A stretch of 64,000 nt of DNA from Thalassospira sp. ER-Se-21-Dark (GTDB lineage: Bacteria; Pseudomonadota; Alphaproteobacteria; Rhodospirillales; Thalassospiraceae). The position numbers were made by a program, and so were the translations under genes. The stretch's first letter is position 1, and each line of letters opens with the position of its first letter. Under the pieces are notes generated by a model. It was not told where the DNA came from, searched no databases, and saw only the letters and a list, made by a program, of their open reading frames with translations. Location: NCBI RefSeq assembly GCF_017922435.1, contig NZ_VDEZ01000004.1, forward strand, positions 248,001 to 312,000. The letters are read 5' to 3'. Below, in pieces: positions 45,345-55,437 of this stretch.

Positions 45345-46355
45345 ATGCCGGGCAAAAGACCACTTCCGATGCTGACCCGCCGTGCCTTCTCAGTGACCCT
45401 TCTGGGCGCGATGGCCACTCCCGCTATGGGCCGGGCCTTTGCTCAGACGCCGACCAATATCCGTTCGCGAATTGCTGACATGTCCCAGCTTCACGCAATC
45501 ATGGTCCAGCGCGGTGACGAGATTATTGTTGCCGAAGCACCGCGCGGGCTGGGTTTGGATCGGGTTGCGAACATCAAGTCCTGCTCGAAAAGCATCATCG
45601 GTCTGCTGACCGGTAACGCGATTGCGCAAGGAGCGATCTCCTCGGTCGACGCCACCATCGGCGAAATCGCACCGTCTATCATTCCGTCGAACGCCACCCC
45701 CGGTGTGGAAGACCTGACCATCGAAGATCTGGTGACGCTCCGGGCCGGGCTTGAAAGCACATCAGGGCGCAATTACGGCGCTTGGGTCAATTCCGATAAC
45801 TGGGTTTCCTTTGCGCTGCGCCGCCCCATGGTCGCCACGCCGGGCAGGCGGATGATCTATTCCACCGGCACCACGCATGTCCTTGGTGCGGTGCTTGCGG
45901 TTGCGACCGGGAAAAGCCTGCTCGCGCAGGCGCGCGATGTCCTTGGTCAGCCGCTCGGTATTGAAATTCCAGCTTGGACACGCGATCCGCAAGGCTATTA
46001 TTTCGGCGGGAATCAGATGGCGATGACCCCGCGCGGGATGTTGCGCATCGCGACCCTCATGCGGGATCAAGGCAGGTTCAATGGCGACCAGATCATTCCA
46101 GCGGACTGGATAGACCAGTCAACCCAACCCCACACCCGATCACCATATTCGGGGCTCGCGTATGGTTATGGCTGGTTCCTGAGCCGTAGCGGTTTCATTA
46201 TCGCACGCGGCTATGGCGGTCAGATCATTGCGGCCCATCCGGAAAAGAACCTGGCGGTAGCCATCACCTCTGATCCGACCTCGCCCGCACGATCAGGCGG
46301 ATATTTTGGGGATTTGATGGACCTGCTTGAGGGACCCGTGCTTTCACTGGCCTGA
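45345..46355 (+). CDS. Exported serine hydrolase (beta-lactamase / 6-aminohexanoate-dimer hydrolase-like)
   Basis: 336 residues. LTRRAFSVTLLGAMATPAMGRAFA is a twin-arginine-type signal, cleaved after AFA near residue 34. The nucleophile motif is KSCSKSI (S-x-x-K); YSTG stands for the Tyr motif (YxN-like), and GYGGQ is the third motif of the EstB / aminohexanoate-dimer hydrolase group. The Tat signal suggests folding before export. AAGGA nine bases upstream supports ATG 45345. Substrate is probably an ester or amide; not expected to be a clinical beta-lactamase. Confidence 0.9.
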   Translation: MPGKRPLPMLTRRAFSVTLLGAMATPAMGRAFAQTPTNIRSRIADMSQLHAIMVQRGDEIIVAEAPRGLGLDRVANIKSCSKSIIGLLTGNAIAQGAISSVDATIGEIAPSIIPSNATPGVEDLTIEDLVTLRAGLESTSGRNYGAWVNSDNWVSFALRRPMVATPGRRMIYSTGTTHVLGAVLAVATGKSLLAQARDVLGQPLGIEIPAWTRDPQGYYFGGNQMAMTPRGMLRIATLMRDQGRFNGDQIIPADWIDQSTQPHTRSPYSGLAYGYGWFLSRSGFIIARGYGGQIIAAHPEKNLAVAITSDPTSPARSGGYFGDLMDLLEGPVLSLA

Positions 46356-46515
46356 CAGAAGTGTCTAAAGAGCATGTAGAAAAGGTGGCGGCCATGATGG
46401 GGCAGAAAAACAAACCTGTCCCCTTTTTCGCGCACTTATTATGAAATCAAATGTAAATAGTAGTTCGGTCTGTTGTTGGTAGGCTTAACCTGAAAGGACT
46501 GTATTGGCGACTTAT

Positions 46516-47214
46516 CTATTGAGAAGACGTTTCAATCGCGTTTTCTAGTGATTTCTTCATTTTCGCAAATTGAGTCCTGTTGTTGAAAATTGGTAGTGTA
46601 AGTCTGCGCAAATTTTGGCAAACAGTATGATGTTTAGAGATAATGGTAGAATTCAAGCCGCCCGATGATACGTACATACGTTTTGTGGAAGCGAAAATCG
46701 ACGATAATTCACTCAATAAATGCTGTAGCGCATATTTTGCTTCATAAAAATGCACGTTGCATTCCTGATGATTGCTTTCATTTAAGAAGTTCAATCTATG
46801 TTGAGTGGTTGTTATTTCAGAACCTATCTGCTCAAATATTTCGTCGAAATGTACATGGAAAATATGCGGAGTAGGTTTGTTTGAATGGTAGAAATCGTAT
46901 GTTTCCGTGGTTAAAGTCTTAACTTTTTCAGAGATATCAGCGATGCTTTTTTCTACCGTATTCGCTATATCTATTGAGGGTTGGAATTTCGCGCGCATCG
47001 TGTTCTTTAATCTTCGTTGGTCAATTATCCTTTGTTTTGTGAATAGCAGGTAGGCAACCAAAACACCGATTACAGAACCTATCAGGCTTTGCCAAATCTC
47101 AAGCTGGTTCATCAATACGCATCCATACAAGGTCAAAAATCCCCAAACACCAAATAGAAATAAGCTCAATATAGGCACTTTGATGAAGAGAAATATGATG
47201 CAATTCAGGTGCAA
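46516..47214 (-). CDS. AT-rich orphan membrane protein with cytoplasmic helical domain
   Basis: 232 residues, not recognised. Two N-terminal membrane helices (IIFLFIKVPILSLFLFGVWGFLTLYG at ~6-31; SLIGSVIGVLVAYLLF at ~43-58) are followed by a basic stop-transfer (KQRIIDQRRLKN) and a long helical, probably coiled region rich in Asn, Ser, Thr, Ile and Lys. Base composition of 46.4-47.3 kb is clearly more AT-rich than its surroundings, and codon use differs, which suggests horizontal gain. TTG 47214 has GAGGG six bases upstream. No partner gene. Confidence 0.75.
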   Translation of the reverse strand: MHLNCIIFLFIKVPILSLFLFGVWGFLTLYGCVLMNQLEIWQSLIGSVIGVLVAYLLFTKQRIIDQRRLKNTMRAKFQPSIDIANTVEKSIADISEKVKTLTTETYDFYHSNKPTPHIFHVHFDEIFEQIGSEITTTQHRLNFLNESNHQECNVHFYEAKYALQHLLSELSSIFASTKRMYVSSGGLNSTIISKHHTVCQNLRRLTLPIFNNRTQFAKMKKSLENAIETSSQ

Positions 47215-47340
47215 GGCAGACCCTCACTAATTTTCTGAGCGCAAACTAATTAAACTACATAATTCCATAAAAGCACCTAATCTGCTAGGTAACGCTCCAT
47301 ATTTCCCCAACGGGTTCATTGCTTGCCAGGAGATCGCCCT

Positions 47341-48387
47341 ATGTCGACCAATCGCATTACCCTTCGCCGTCCCGATGACTGGCATTTGCATTTGCGAGAT
47401 GGCGAGATGTTGAAAGGTGTGATTGGCGAGACGTCCGAACATTTTGCCCGCGCGATCATCATGCCCAATCTGGTACCGCCGGTGGTCAAGACGGCCGATG
47501 CCGTGGCATATCGCGACCGGATTACCGCCGCCATCCCGTCAGGCCATGATTTTACCCCGCTGATGACGCTTTATCTGACCGAGGGCAGCAATCCCGATGA
47601 TATCGAGGAAGGTTACAAGGCCGGTGTGATCACGGCACTCAAGCTTTATCCGGCCGGGGCGACTACGAATTCGGACAGTGGTGTGCGCAATTTCGATAAT
47701 GCCATGCCAGCGCTGGAGCGTATGGCAGAGCTTGGCATTCCGCTATGTGTACACGGCGAAGTCACCGATCCCGACATTGATATTTTTGACCGTGAAGCGG
47801 TGTTTATCGACCGGGTTCTCGATCCGCTGCGCAAGCGTCTGCCGGAACTGCGCGTGGTGATGGAGCACATCACGACCGAAGACGGTGTCGATTATGTCAA
47901 AGCCAATGACAACAACCTTGGTGCTACGATCACGACGCACCATCTGATCATTAACCGCAATGCCATTCTGGTTGGCGGCATTCATCCGCATATGTATTGC
48001 CTGCCGGTTGCCAAGCGTGAAAAGCATCGTTTGGCGCTGCGTGCGGCGGCGACGTCGGGTAATGTGCGTTTCTTCCTTGGAACAGACTCAGCGCCGCATA
48101 CCGACGAGCGCAAGGAAAGCCCGTGCGGCTGTGCCGGGATCTTTACCGCCAACAACACCGTGCAGCTTCTGGCGCACGTGTTTGAGGAAGAAGGGGCGCT
48201 TGATAAGCTTGAAGGCTTTGCCTCGATCCATGGCCCGCAATATTACGGCCTGCCAATCAATGGTGATCAGATCACGCTGGAAAAACGCAGCGAGCCGGCC
48301 AAGTTCGCGGAGAAGATCGAAACCGGCGAAGGCCCGGTGACGGTGTTTAATCCGGGCTTTGACGTGTTCTGGCATTACGCTGACTGA
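47341..48387 (+). CDS. pyrC: Dihydroorotase, class II
   Basis: 348 residues: third step of pyrimidine synthesis, cyclising carbamoyl-aspartate. HLHLRDG at 15-21 gives two zinc His. [17 protein letters not shown] gives the carboxylated Lys. LCVHGEV and VVMEHITT give further His ligands, and [10 protein letters not shown] the catalytic Asp. AGGAGA eight bases upstream decides ATG 47341. Monocistronic, with a terminator downstream. Normal GC content resumes at its start after the AT-rich orphan. Confidence 0.97.
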   Translation: MSTNRITLRRPDDWHLHLRDGEMLKGVIGETSEHFARAIIMPNLVPPVVKTADAVAYRDRITAAIPSGHDFTPLMTLYLTEGSNPDDIEEGYKAGVITALKLYPAGATTNSDSGVRNFDNAMPALERMAELGIPLCVHGEVTDPDIDIFDREAVFIDRVLDPLRKRLPELRVVMEHITTEDGVDYVKANDNNLGATITTHHLIINRNAILVGGIHPHMYCLPVAKREKHRLALRAAATSGNVRFFLGTDSAPHTDERKESPCGCAGIFTANNTVQLLAHVFEEEGALDKLEGFASIHGPQYYGLPINGDQITLEKRSEPAKFAEKIETGEGPVTVFNPGFDVFWHYAD

Positions 48388-48406
48388 TTTCGGTGACAGA
48401 CAAAGC

Positions 48407-48435
48407 AAAAGCGGCTCCGAGTGGGCCGCTTTTTT
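48407..48435 (+). terminator. Terminator of pyrC
   Basis: 11-bp stem AAAAGCGGCTC / GGGCCGCTTTT (one G-T pair) followed by TT, 20 bases after the stop. Confidence 0.9.
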
Positions 48436-48468
48436 GTTGGGCTATCTTCATTCCGGGCGGCGCGGATG

Positions 48469-49353
48469 CTAACCGCTGAGGTCAATTTTGCCCGGCGCTG
48501 CATTTAGGCCAAGGGCCATGCGATAGCTTTCTGCCGCCGCACTGGCCTGCGAGGCGATCATCGCCGAGATGTTCTTTGATGCGCCCTTGGCGACATTGAA
48601 ATCAGCCGCCGAACTTCCGGGCACCGATGCCGCACGTGAAATGGCGGCCTGATTGGCAATCGCCGCCACACCATCAAGTCCCTGAATGGGGCGGATGCTG
48701 ACTTTGCCGCCGGTGGCATAAAGCCGCCCGTCGGGGCCTGCGGTATAGCTGTAGCTGATCATGCCGGCATTGGCCCCGGCGAGGGTTTGGTGGCTTTCTT
48801 CCTCTGTCCGGACAATCGCATCGCGGGCACTTAGTTCGCGCACAATCTCACGTTCCGACGCGGTCAGGAGGGCCGGGTTTGAGGTGGGTTGGCGCGCATT
48901 TTCCGGGGTGGCTTCGCGTTCTTCCTGCTGGCGCTGTGTCGGGCTTTGGGTATTCGCATCGTCCGGTGCAGCACCATGAATATCGCGCGGATCAAGCTGT
49001 TGAATGATGGTCACCACCGAGGCCGCACTGTTGACCGGTGCGGTTTGCGCAGGCGTAGGCGAAGGTGGCGGTGCCGCTTGGCGCTCGCCCGTATTGGAGG
49101 ATTGCGATGGGTTTGTTTGATCTGTCCGTGCCGAAGGGCCGTTTGCCGGGGCTTGTGTGGCAGCAGCGATGGTGCTGGAAAGCGGGACAAGCGCAACGGC
49201 GGCTGGTAATGTTTGCGGCGCAGACGTGAGCGTTCCGCCCGACCCGTTGGTTGGCGGTTGGCTCCCGGAGCCGAGCAGGGCGCGTGTGGCAATAATCTGG
49301 CCAAGTTGCCCGCCACTGCCGGGGATAACCTGTATTGCACCTGCCTGTATCAT
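48469..49353 (-). CDS. SprA-related protein with degenerate metalloprotease motif
   Basis: 294 residues. A long low-complexity N-terminal region (~1-155, rich in Ala, Pro, Gln, Ser, Thr) precedes a conserved block: LTASEREIVRELSARDAIVRTEEESHQTLAG, then GMISYSYTAGPDGRLYATGGKVSI, typical of the SprA-related / putative metalloprotease family. Members normally have R-x-HExxH; here EEESH replaces HEQAH, so the first zinc His is Glu. The rest of the block is kept. No clear signal peptide. Convergent with pyrC. Start ATG 49353 has a weak ribosome site. Confidence 0.82.
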   Translation of the reverse strand: MIQAGAIQVIPGSGGQLGQIIATRALLGSGSQPPTNGSGGTLTSAPQTLPAAVALVPLSSTIAAATQAPANGPSARTDQTNPSQSSNTGERQAAPPPSPTPAQTAPVNSAASVVTIIQQLDPRDIHGAAPDDANTQSPTQRQQEEREATPENARQPTSNPALLTASEREIVRELSARDAIVRTEEESHQTLAGANAGMISYSYTAGPDGRLYATGGKVSIRPIQGLDGVAAIANQAAISRAASVPGSSAADFNVAKGASKNISAMIASQASAAAESYRMALGLNAAPGKIDLSG

Positions 49354-49507
49354 GACGCCCAGTATAGCCCAGCTTGGGGTTAAATGTATATAAGCCGATC
49401 AAGGGGATGACAGGGCGTTATGACAGAGATCACGCCGGTTTGATGCGCCGGTTTTGCCCGCACCGGTTAAGGTGGGATCAAATCTGTTGAAATCTGGTTT
49501 GGTGATC

Positions 49508-50353
49508 ATGCGTGCGTTGAGTGTTGCCCTGTCCTTTTTGCTGATTGCTGTCGCGGTTGTTGTGCCTGTGCGCCACTTGCAGGCTGCGCCGGATGCCGAT
49601 TTATGGCCGGATTGGCAGGCGCATGATCCGGGCAGTACGGTCGAGATTGACCATGGCGATTGGCAGGCGGTGCTGGATCGCTATGTCACCCAACATGCGC
49701 CCGGTGTGACCAGTTTTGATTATGCAGCCGCCAGTCGGGATGGCGGGACGGAGATGGTCGCGGGCTATGTCGATGCCATGACCAAGATCAACGTCGATGC
49801 GCTTAACCGCGATCAACAATTTGCCTATTGGGTGAACCTGTATAATGCGCTGACCGTTAAGGTGGTTCTGGACCATTATCCGGTCGATAGCATCCGCGAT
49901 ATCGACATCTCGCCTGGGTTATTTTCATCTGGCCCATGGGGCAAGAAACTGATCACGGTCGAGGGCAGGACGCTTAGCCTTGATGATATCGAACATCGCA
50001 TATTGCGACCGATCTGGCGCGATGCGCGCATTCATTATGTGGTCAATTGTGCGTCGATTGGTTGCCCGGCATTGGCGCCGGAGGCCTTTGACGCGGACAA
50101 GCTTGAAGCGCAGCTGGATCAGGCGGCGCGTGATTTCATCAACCATCCACGCGCGGTGCGTATCAATGCCGATGGCGGCCTTGTGCTTTCAAGCCTGTAT
50201 GACTGGTATCGGGATGATTTCGGGAAAAGTGATGCGGAATTCATCGCGCATCTGAGAAAATTCGCCGGGTCGGAGCTGACGAAAGCTCTGGGCGGTATCA
50301 CGGAACTTGATGTCGCCGACTATGAATATGACTGGGCGTTGAACGCCCGATAG
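49508..50353 (+). CDS. DUF547 domain protein, exported
   Basis: 281 residues. Signal peptide VALSFLLIAVAVVVPVRHLQAAP cleaved near residue 27-28. DUF547 core: FDYAAASRDGG, FAYWVNLYNALTVKVVLDHYPV, and HYVVNCASIGCPALAPEAFDADKLEAQLDQAARDFINH with its Cys pair. Function of the family is unknown; several conserved Asn/Cys/His residues hint at an enzyme or thiol-linked role in the periplasm. I use ATG 49508; a TTG at 49454 would put the hydrophobic stretch too far in. Confidence 0.9.
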   Translation: MRALSVALSFLLIAVAVVVPVRHLQAAPDADLWPDWQAHDPGSTVEIDHGDWQAVLDRYVTQHAPGVTSFDYAAASRDGGTEMVAGYVDAMTKINVDALNRDQQFAYWVNLYNALTVKVVLDHYPVDSIRDIDISPGLFSSGPWGKKLITVEGRTLSLDDIEHRILRPIWRDARIHYVVNCASIGCPALAPEAFDADKLEAQLDQAARDFINHPRAVRINADGGLVLSSLYDWYRDDFGKSDAEFIAHLRKFAGSELTKALGGITELDVADYEYDWALNAR

Positions 50354-50377
50354 TACCCGCCAAGGTGAACCGGTGCG

Positions 50378-50599
50378 TTACGCCGCCGTGTTGTGTAGCC
50401 CTGGTTTGACAGGGTTGGTCGTGGCCCATGCATCGGCATGTGCGTCCTCGACCGGATTTTCCGGCCGATTCTGATTTACCTGCTCAATCGTGTGACGAAC
50501 ATCACTGGCAGAGACGCCGTCATAGCGCATTAATGTCTGAACGATCGGGTCGGCAAGCATGTCTTCGACCGTCAATTCCTGATCAACATAACTCATCAT
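50378..50599 (-). CDS. Small acidic hypothetical protein with iron-box-like upstream site
   Basis: 73 residues (MMSYVDQELTVEDMLADP...). Acidic, no membrane helix or Cys. VEDMLADPIVQTLMRYDGVSASDVRHTIEQV looks like a compact helical fold. GGGAT sits upstream of two adjacent ATGs (50599, 50596). TTGCAAGTCATTCGCAA lies ~40 bases upstream and resembles the palindrome before exbB, so iron regulation is possible. Not recognised by family. Confidence 0.7.
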   Translation of the reverse strand: MMSYVDQELTVEDMLADPIVQTLMRYDGVSASDVRHTIEQVNQNRPENPVEDAHADAWATTNPVKPGLHNTAA

Positions 50600-50904
50600 C
50601 TCATATCCCGATTTTTTTGTTATGCGTAATGTAATGCAATTGCAAGTCATTCGCAATAACTATTCTGTGTCGATGGTGACTTTTTTTCATTTTTGTCTCT
50701 GAAACGCTTTGATCTGCCTTAAGGCAGGGCATCTATGCGAGAATTTCGCAAACTGCATTCAGCGGCCTGCAGCGTGCTGTTATTGGGGCAAAATCTGTGA
50801 AAAGGTATTTCCTTGATTAAAAAGCGTATGGGTCTTAACGCTTGATCTGGTCTGTTCGTCACCGCGATAAGGCCCAATAAGTATGGCAAAAATGGGCTAA
50901 TAAA
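50600..50904. other. Intergenic region between small protein and DMT gene
   Basis: 305 bases with no supported gene. It holds the palindrome at 50640-50656 near the leftward gene and AT-rich sequence with no clear promoter toward the rightward DMT gene. Confidence 0.6.
50640..50656 (-). promoter_or_regulatory. Putative Fur-like box
   Basis: TTGCAAGTCATTCGCAA on the plus strand: 17 bases, imperfect palindrome with TTGC/CGCAA ends. It matches the exbB upstream site at 12 of 17 places and shares the nine bases TCATTCGCA (reverse TGCGAATGA) with the receptor upstream site. Confidence 0.5.
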
Positions 50905-51876
50905 ATGAAACGTCCGGGAATTCGTGAATACGGCTTGCTGTTGCTGCTGGCCTTGATGTGGGGAAGTTCGTTCACCTTCATCAAAATCGGCGTGCATGCC
51001 TATTCGCCGCTGGTGGTGGCCTGTGGCCGTTTGTCCTTTGCCGCCCTTGTCCTGTGGTGTTTCGCAGCTATTCGTAAATCCGAACTGCCCAAGGGGCGTG
51101 GTGCCTGGATTTCGACCTTTATGGTGGCCCTGATCGGCAATGCCATTCCGTTCTTTTTGATCAGTTTTGGCGAAACACAGGTCGATGCCGGATTGGCCGC
51201 GATCCTGATGTCGACCGTGCCGCTGACCACGGTGGTCTTGGCGCATTTCTTTACCCATGATGAAAAGCTTTCGACCGGCAAGGTCGTCGGCGTGATTTTG
51301 GGAACGATCGGCGTGATTGTGCTGGTCGGGCCGGAAACACTTTCCGGGCTGGGGGGAGAATTCCTGTTCCAGTTGGCCATTCTGGTTGCAGCAATCGGTT
51401 ATGGGATCTCATCGCTTGTGGCGCGCAATCTGCGTGATCAGCCGCGCATCGGATCGACGGCCGTGATCCTGACTTTTGCCGCCTTGATGCTGATGCCCTT
51501 TACCCTGATTATCGATCAGCCCTGGACAATGGACTGGGACCCTGAAGGCGCACTTGCCATCATGTATCTCGGCATGTTCCCGACCGGCATTGCCATGTTC
51601 CTGATCCTGCAACTGATTGCGGTGGCCGGGGCCAGCTTCCTTGTGTTTAACAATTATCTGGTGCCAGCTGTTGGTGTGGTCATCAGTTTTATTGTGCTGG
51701 GCGAAGTGCCCCAACCCAATGCATTGATTGCCCTGGCGGTCATTCTGGGCGGGATTGCCGCATCACAGATGCGTTTTGGCCGCAAACCGAAGGATGTCGA
51801 GCGGCCGGTTTTGAAGTCTGATCCGATGACACCGGTGATGGAAGTTCCCAAAGGCGACAAATCGGGCGGAAAGTGA
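50905..51876 (+). CDS. EamA/DMT family transporter
   Basis: 323 residues, ten predicted helices in two EamA repeats (LLLLLALMWGSSFTFIKIGV; LVAAIGYGISSLVARNLRD). ISFGETQVDAGLAAILMSTVPL is typical of the RhaT/YdcZ-like exporter group. A hydrophilic 40-residue tail (QMRFGRKPKDVERPVLKSD...) is unusual in length. Fourth DMT gene in the window. Substrate unknown. Confidence 0.93.
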   Translation: MKRPGIREYGLLLLLALMWGSSFTFIKIGVHAYSPLVVACGRLSFAALVLWCFAAIRKSELPKGRGAWISTFMVALIGNAIPFFLISFGETQVDAGLAAILMSTVPLTTVVLAHFFTHDEKLSTGKVVGVILGTIGVIVLVGPETLSGLGGEFLFQLAILVAAIGYGISSLVARNLRDQPRIGSTAVILTFAALMLMPFTLIIDQPWTMDWDPEGALAIMYLGMFPTGIAMFLILQLIAVAGASFLVFNNYLVPAVGVVISFIVLGEVPQPNALIALAVILGGIAASQMRFGRKPKDVERPVLKSDPMTPVMEVPKGDKSGGK

Positions 51877-52079
51877 CGGTTTTATATGCCGGAAAAACCG
51901 CGAATTTTCGCGAAATTTCGAACTTTATTGCCCAACCTTGCGCGATAGGATTTGTCAATATTGTTTGTGCGGGACAAACCTGATACTTTCCGCCTTTCTG
52001 GTCCGGCATGTGCCTTCAAATAGGTGTATGTCACGCCGATTGAATCATTTCTGATCAAGCGTTTAAGAGGTCACGGCCT

Positions 52080-54890
52080 TTGTCCACCAAAGAGACCAAT
52101 CCCGAGAACCGCGATATCTTCCCGGTTTCCATCGAACAAGAAATGCGCCGCAGCTACCTCGATTACGCGATGAGCGTGATCGTCAGCCGCGCACTGCCTG
52201 ACGTCCGAGACGGTTTGAAGCCGGTACATCGTCGTATTCTGTACGCCATGCACGAGAACGGGTTTGAATATAACAAGCCGTTCCGCAAATCGGCCCGTGT
52301 GGTCGGGGACGTGATGGGTAAATATCACCCGCACGGCGACAGCGCGATTTACGATGCCATGGTCCGTATGGCGCAGAATTTCTCCATGCGCCTGCAGCTG
52401 ATTGACGGGCAGGGCAACTTCGGGTCCATGGATGGCGACAAGGCCGCCGCCATGCGTTACACCGAGGCCCGCATGGCCAAGGCCGCGCACTTCCTTCTGG
52501 ATGATATCGACAAGGATACGATTGATTTCCGCGATAACTATGACGAAACCACCAAGGAACCGTCAGTTATCCCGGCCCGTTTCCCCAACATGCTGGTCAA
52601 TGGTGCCGGTGGTATTGCGGTTGGTATGGCAACCAACATTCCGCCGCACAACCTTGGCGAAGTCATTGATGGCTGCATGGCCTATGTTGATGATCCCAAT
52701 ATTTCCGTCGAAGGTCTGATGGAATTTGTCCATGGTCCGGATTTCCCGACCGGTGGTCTTATTCTTGGCCGTTCGGGCATCCATTCGGCGTTCAAGACCG
52801 GCCGTGGTTCTGTCGTCATGCGGGCACGTACCCATGTCGAGGAAATCCGTGCCAACCGCGAAGCCATCATCGTGACCGAAGTTCCCTATCAGGTGAACAA
52901 GGCCACCCTGATGGAAAAAATCGCCGAACTGGTCCGCGACAAGAAGCTCGAAGGCATTTCCGATCTGCGTGACGAGTCTGACCGTTCGGGCGTGCGCATG
53001 GTGATCGAGCTTAAGCGTGATGCCAATGCCGACGTTGTCCTGAACCAGCTGTTCCGCTTTACAGCACTTCAGACCTCGTTTGGTGTCAACATGCTGGCGC
53101 TGAACCGTGGCAAGCCGGAACTGATGAACCTGAAGGAAATCATTCAGGCCTTCGTCGAATTCCGCGAAGAAGTCATTACCCGTCGTACCATCCACCTTCT
53201 GAAAAAGGCGCGTGATCGTGCCCATGTCGTGGTGGGTCTGGGTATTGCCGTATCGAATATCGACGAAGTCATCAAACTGATCCGTAATGCAGCCGATCCC
53301 ACTGTTGCACGTGAACAGCTGATGGAACGTGATTGGGCGGCGGGCGATATCGTTCCGCTGATCGAACTGATTGCCGATCCGAACCAGGTTGGTTCAACCG
53401 ATGGCATGTATCGCCTGTCCGAAGCACAGGCACGTGCGATCCTTGAACTGCGTCTGCATCGCCTGACCGGTCTCGAACGCGACAAGATCGCGGGCGAATT
53501 GACCGAGTTGGGTGAGAAGATCAAGGACTTCCTTGATATCCTTGCCTCGCGTGAGCGCAAGCTGACGATCCTCAAGGATGAACTGACCGAAATGCGCAAT
53601 GAATTCGCCGACCCGCGTCGCAGCGAAATTCAGGAAGCAGAATTCGAACATGACATCGAAGACCTGATTGCCCGTGAAGACATGGTCGTGACCGTGTCGC
53701 ACAGCGGCTATATCCAGCGTGTTCCGCTGTCGACCTATCGCGCACAGCGTCGCGGTGGTAAAGGCCGTTCGGGCATGGCAACCCGCGAGGAAGATTTCGT
53801 TTCCAAGCTGTTTGTTGCCAATACCCACACCCCGGTTCTGTTCTTCAGCTCCGAGGGCATGGTCTACAAGATGAAGGTCTGGCGCCTGCCGATGGGTACG
53901 CCGCAATCGCGCGGCAAGGCGCTTGTGAACCTGTTGCCGCTCTCAGAAGGCGAATATATCACCACGGTCCTGCCGCTTCCCGATGAGGAAGAATGGCCGA
54001 ACCTGCATGTGATGTTTGCCACCTCGACCGGTAACGTCCGCCGTAACAGCCTTGCCGATTTCGTGAATGTGAAATCAAACGGCAAGATCGCCATGAAGCT
54101 TGAAGAAGAGCGTGGTGACAAGCTGATTGCGGTTCAGACCTGTACCGATGATGACGACATCCTTCTGACAACCCGTCAGGGCAAGTGCATTCGTTTCCGT
54201 GTCGGTGACGTGCGCGTCTTTACCGGCCGTAATTCGGTCGGTGTGCGTGGCATCCGTCTGGCCGATCAGGACGAAGTCATCGCGATGTCGGTTCTGTTTG
54301 GCAACCATGTTTCGATGGAAGAGCGCGGTGAATACCTTTCTATCACCGGCAAGTTGCGTCGCGAGGAAATCACGGCTGATAACCTTCCGCTCGAACTGCT
54401 GTCCGAAGAACGGTATCAGGAAATTCTCAGTGGCGATCAGATGATCCTGTCGGTTACTGAAAACGGTTATGGCAAACGGACGTCTGCCTATGAATATCGT
54501 GTGACCGGCCGTGGTGGTCAGGGCTTTGCCAATATCGAGATGTCGGAACGTAACGGTAATGTCGCTGCGTCCTTCGTGATCGAAGAAGGCGACGAACTGA
54601 TGATGGTCACCAATGGTGGCAAGGTCATCCGTATGCCGACCCATGACATCCGTATTGCCGGGCGTAAGACCCAGGGTGTGACGCTGTTCCGTACTGCCGA
54701 AGACGAACAGGTCGTCGCAGTCGAACGTCTGTCAAACCTTGGTGATGAAGATGATGAGATCATCGATGGCGAGGAAGGTGTGATCGAGGGTGCCGAAGGT
54801 GCCGTTGAAACCGCCGACCAGGCCCCGGAAGCATCTGATGAAGATGCGGCTGAGGCACCGGCATCTGATGAAGCGGACCGCGACGAATAA
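52080..54890 (+). CDS. gyrA: DNA gyrase subunit A
   Basis: 936 residues, the DNA-cleaving subunit of gyrase. Tyr127 in [10 protein letters not shown] is the catalytic residue. The quinolone region reads [13 protein letters not shown] with Ser88 and Asp92 (E. coli 83 and 87) in the sensitive form. QRRGGKG is the GyrA box, followed by the beta-pinwheel. The C-terminal ~40 residues are strongly acidic. Start is TTG 52080 with AAGAGG nine bases upstream; no ATG fits. coaD follows closely and is probably cotranscribed. Confidence 0.98.
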   Translation: MSTKETNPENRDIFPVSIEQEMRRSYLDYAMSVIVSRALPDVRDGLKPVHRRILYAMHENGFEYNKPFRKSARVVGDVMGKYHPHGDSAIYDAMVRMAQNFSMRLQLIDGQGNFGSMDGDKAAAMRYTEARMAKAAHFLLDDIDKDTIDFRDNYDETTKEPSVIPARFPNMLVNGAGGIAVGMATNIPPHNLGEVIDGCMAYVDDPNISVEGLMEFVHGPDFPTGGLILGRSGIHSAFKTGRGSVVMRARTHVEEIRANREAIIVTEVPYQVNKATLMEKIAELVRDKKLEGISDLRDESDRSGVRMVIELKRDANADVVLNQLFRFTALQTSFGVNMLALNRGKPELMNLKEIIQAFVEFREEVITRRTIHLLKKARDRAHVVVGLGIAVSNIDEVIKLIRNAADPTVAREQLMERDWAAGDIVPLIELIADPNQVGSTDGMYRLSEAQARAILELRLHRLTGLERDKIAGELTELGEKIKDFLDILASRERKLTILKDELTEMRNEFADPRRSEIQEAEFEHDIEDLIAREDMVVTVSHSGYIQRVPLSTYRAQRRGGKGRSGMATREEDFVSKLFVANTHTPVLFFSSEGMVYKMKVWRLPMGTPQSRGKALVNLLPLSEGEYITTVLPLPDEEEWPNLHVMFATSTGNVRRNSLADFVNVKSNGKIAMKLEEERGDKLIAVQTCTDDDDILLTTRQGKCIRFRVGDVRVFTGRNSVGVRGIRLADQDEVIAMSVLFGNHVSMEERGEYLSITGKLRREEITADNLPLELLSEERYQEILSGDQMILSVTENGYGKRTSAYEYRVTGRGGQGFANIEMSERNGNVAASFVIEEGDELMMVTNGGKVIRMPTHDIRIAGRKTQGVTLFRTAEDEQVVAVERLSNLGDEDDEIIDGEEGVIEGAEGAVETADQAPEASDEDAAEAPASDEADRDE

Positions 54891-54901
54891 CGGGAAGTTC
54901 G

Positions 54902-55429
54902 ATGACTGAAACGTCTTCTACCGTATCGCGTATCGGGATTTATCCGGGCACCTTTGATCCGGTAACCCAAGGGCATATGGATATCATTCGTCGTGCGACC
55001 CGGATCGTCGATCAACTGATTGTCGGCGTTGCGATCAACGCCGGCAAAGGTCCGATGTTCGGGGTCGATGAACGCTGTGCACTGGTTGAAGGTGCACTCA
55101 AGGCTGCGGGCGGTGAAGTTGCCGCCCGTACCTCAGTTAAGCCATTTTCATCGCTTCTGATGCAGTTTGCCCAGGAAAACGGATCCAGCACGATTATCCG
55201 TGGTCTTCGGGCGGTATCGGACTTTGAGTATGAATTCCAGATGGCCGGGATGAACGCCCGGCTATCCCCGGAAGTTGAAACCGTCTTTTTGATGGCATCG
55301 GACAAACAACAGTTTGTCTCTTCGCGTTTCGTGAAGGAAATCGCCCGTCTGGGCGGGAATGTCACTGAATTTGTGCCGGCAAACGTGCTGAAACGGCTGC
55401 ACGAAAAGCTGGCAGAAGAAAAGGAATAA
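54902..55429 (+). CDS. coaD: Phosphopantetheine adenylyltransferase
   Basis: 175 residues: penultimate step of coenzyme A synthesis, joining phosphopantetheine and ATP. GIYPGTFDPVTQGHMDIIRRA contains the TxGH nucleotidyl-transferase motif (22-25). IIRGLRAVSDFEYEFQMA and SSRFVKEIARLGG are the other family segments, with SSR for ATP phosphates. GGAAG upstream of the ATG. Twelve bases after gyrA and nine before the cyclophilin gene, so one operon. Confidence 0.97.
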   Translation: MTETSSTVSRIGIYPGTFDPVTQGHMDIIRRATRIVDQLIVGVAINAGKGPMFGVDERCALVEGALKAAGGEVAARTSVKPFSSLLMQFAQENGSSTIIRGLRAVSDFEYEFQMAGMNARLSPEVETVFLMASDKQQFVSSRFVKEIARLGGNVTEFVPANVLKRLHEKLAEEKE

Positions 55430-55437
55430 CGCAGGCC

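Noticed and set aside
45345-46355. Antibiotic-resistance beta-lactamase
   Set aside because: Motifs (SCSK, YSTG, GYGGQ) fit the esterase/amide hydrolase branch, not a dedicated class C enzyme.
52341-52358. Quinolone-resistance change in gyrA
   Set aside because: Ser88 and Asp92 are in the sensitive form.
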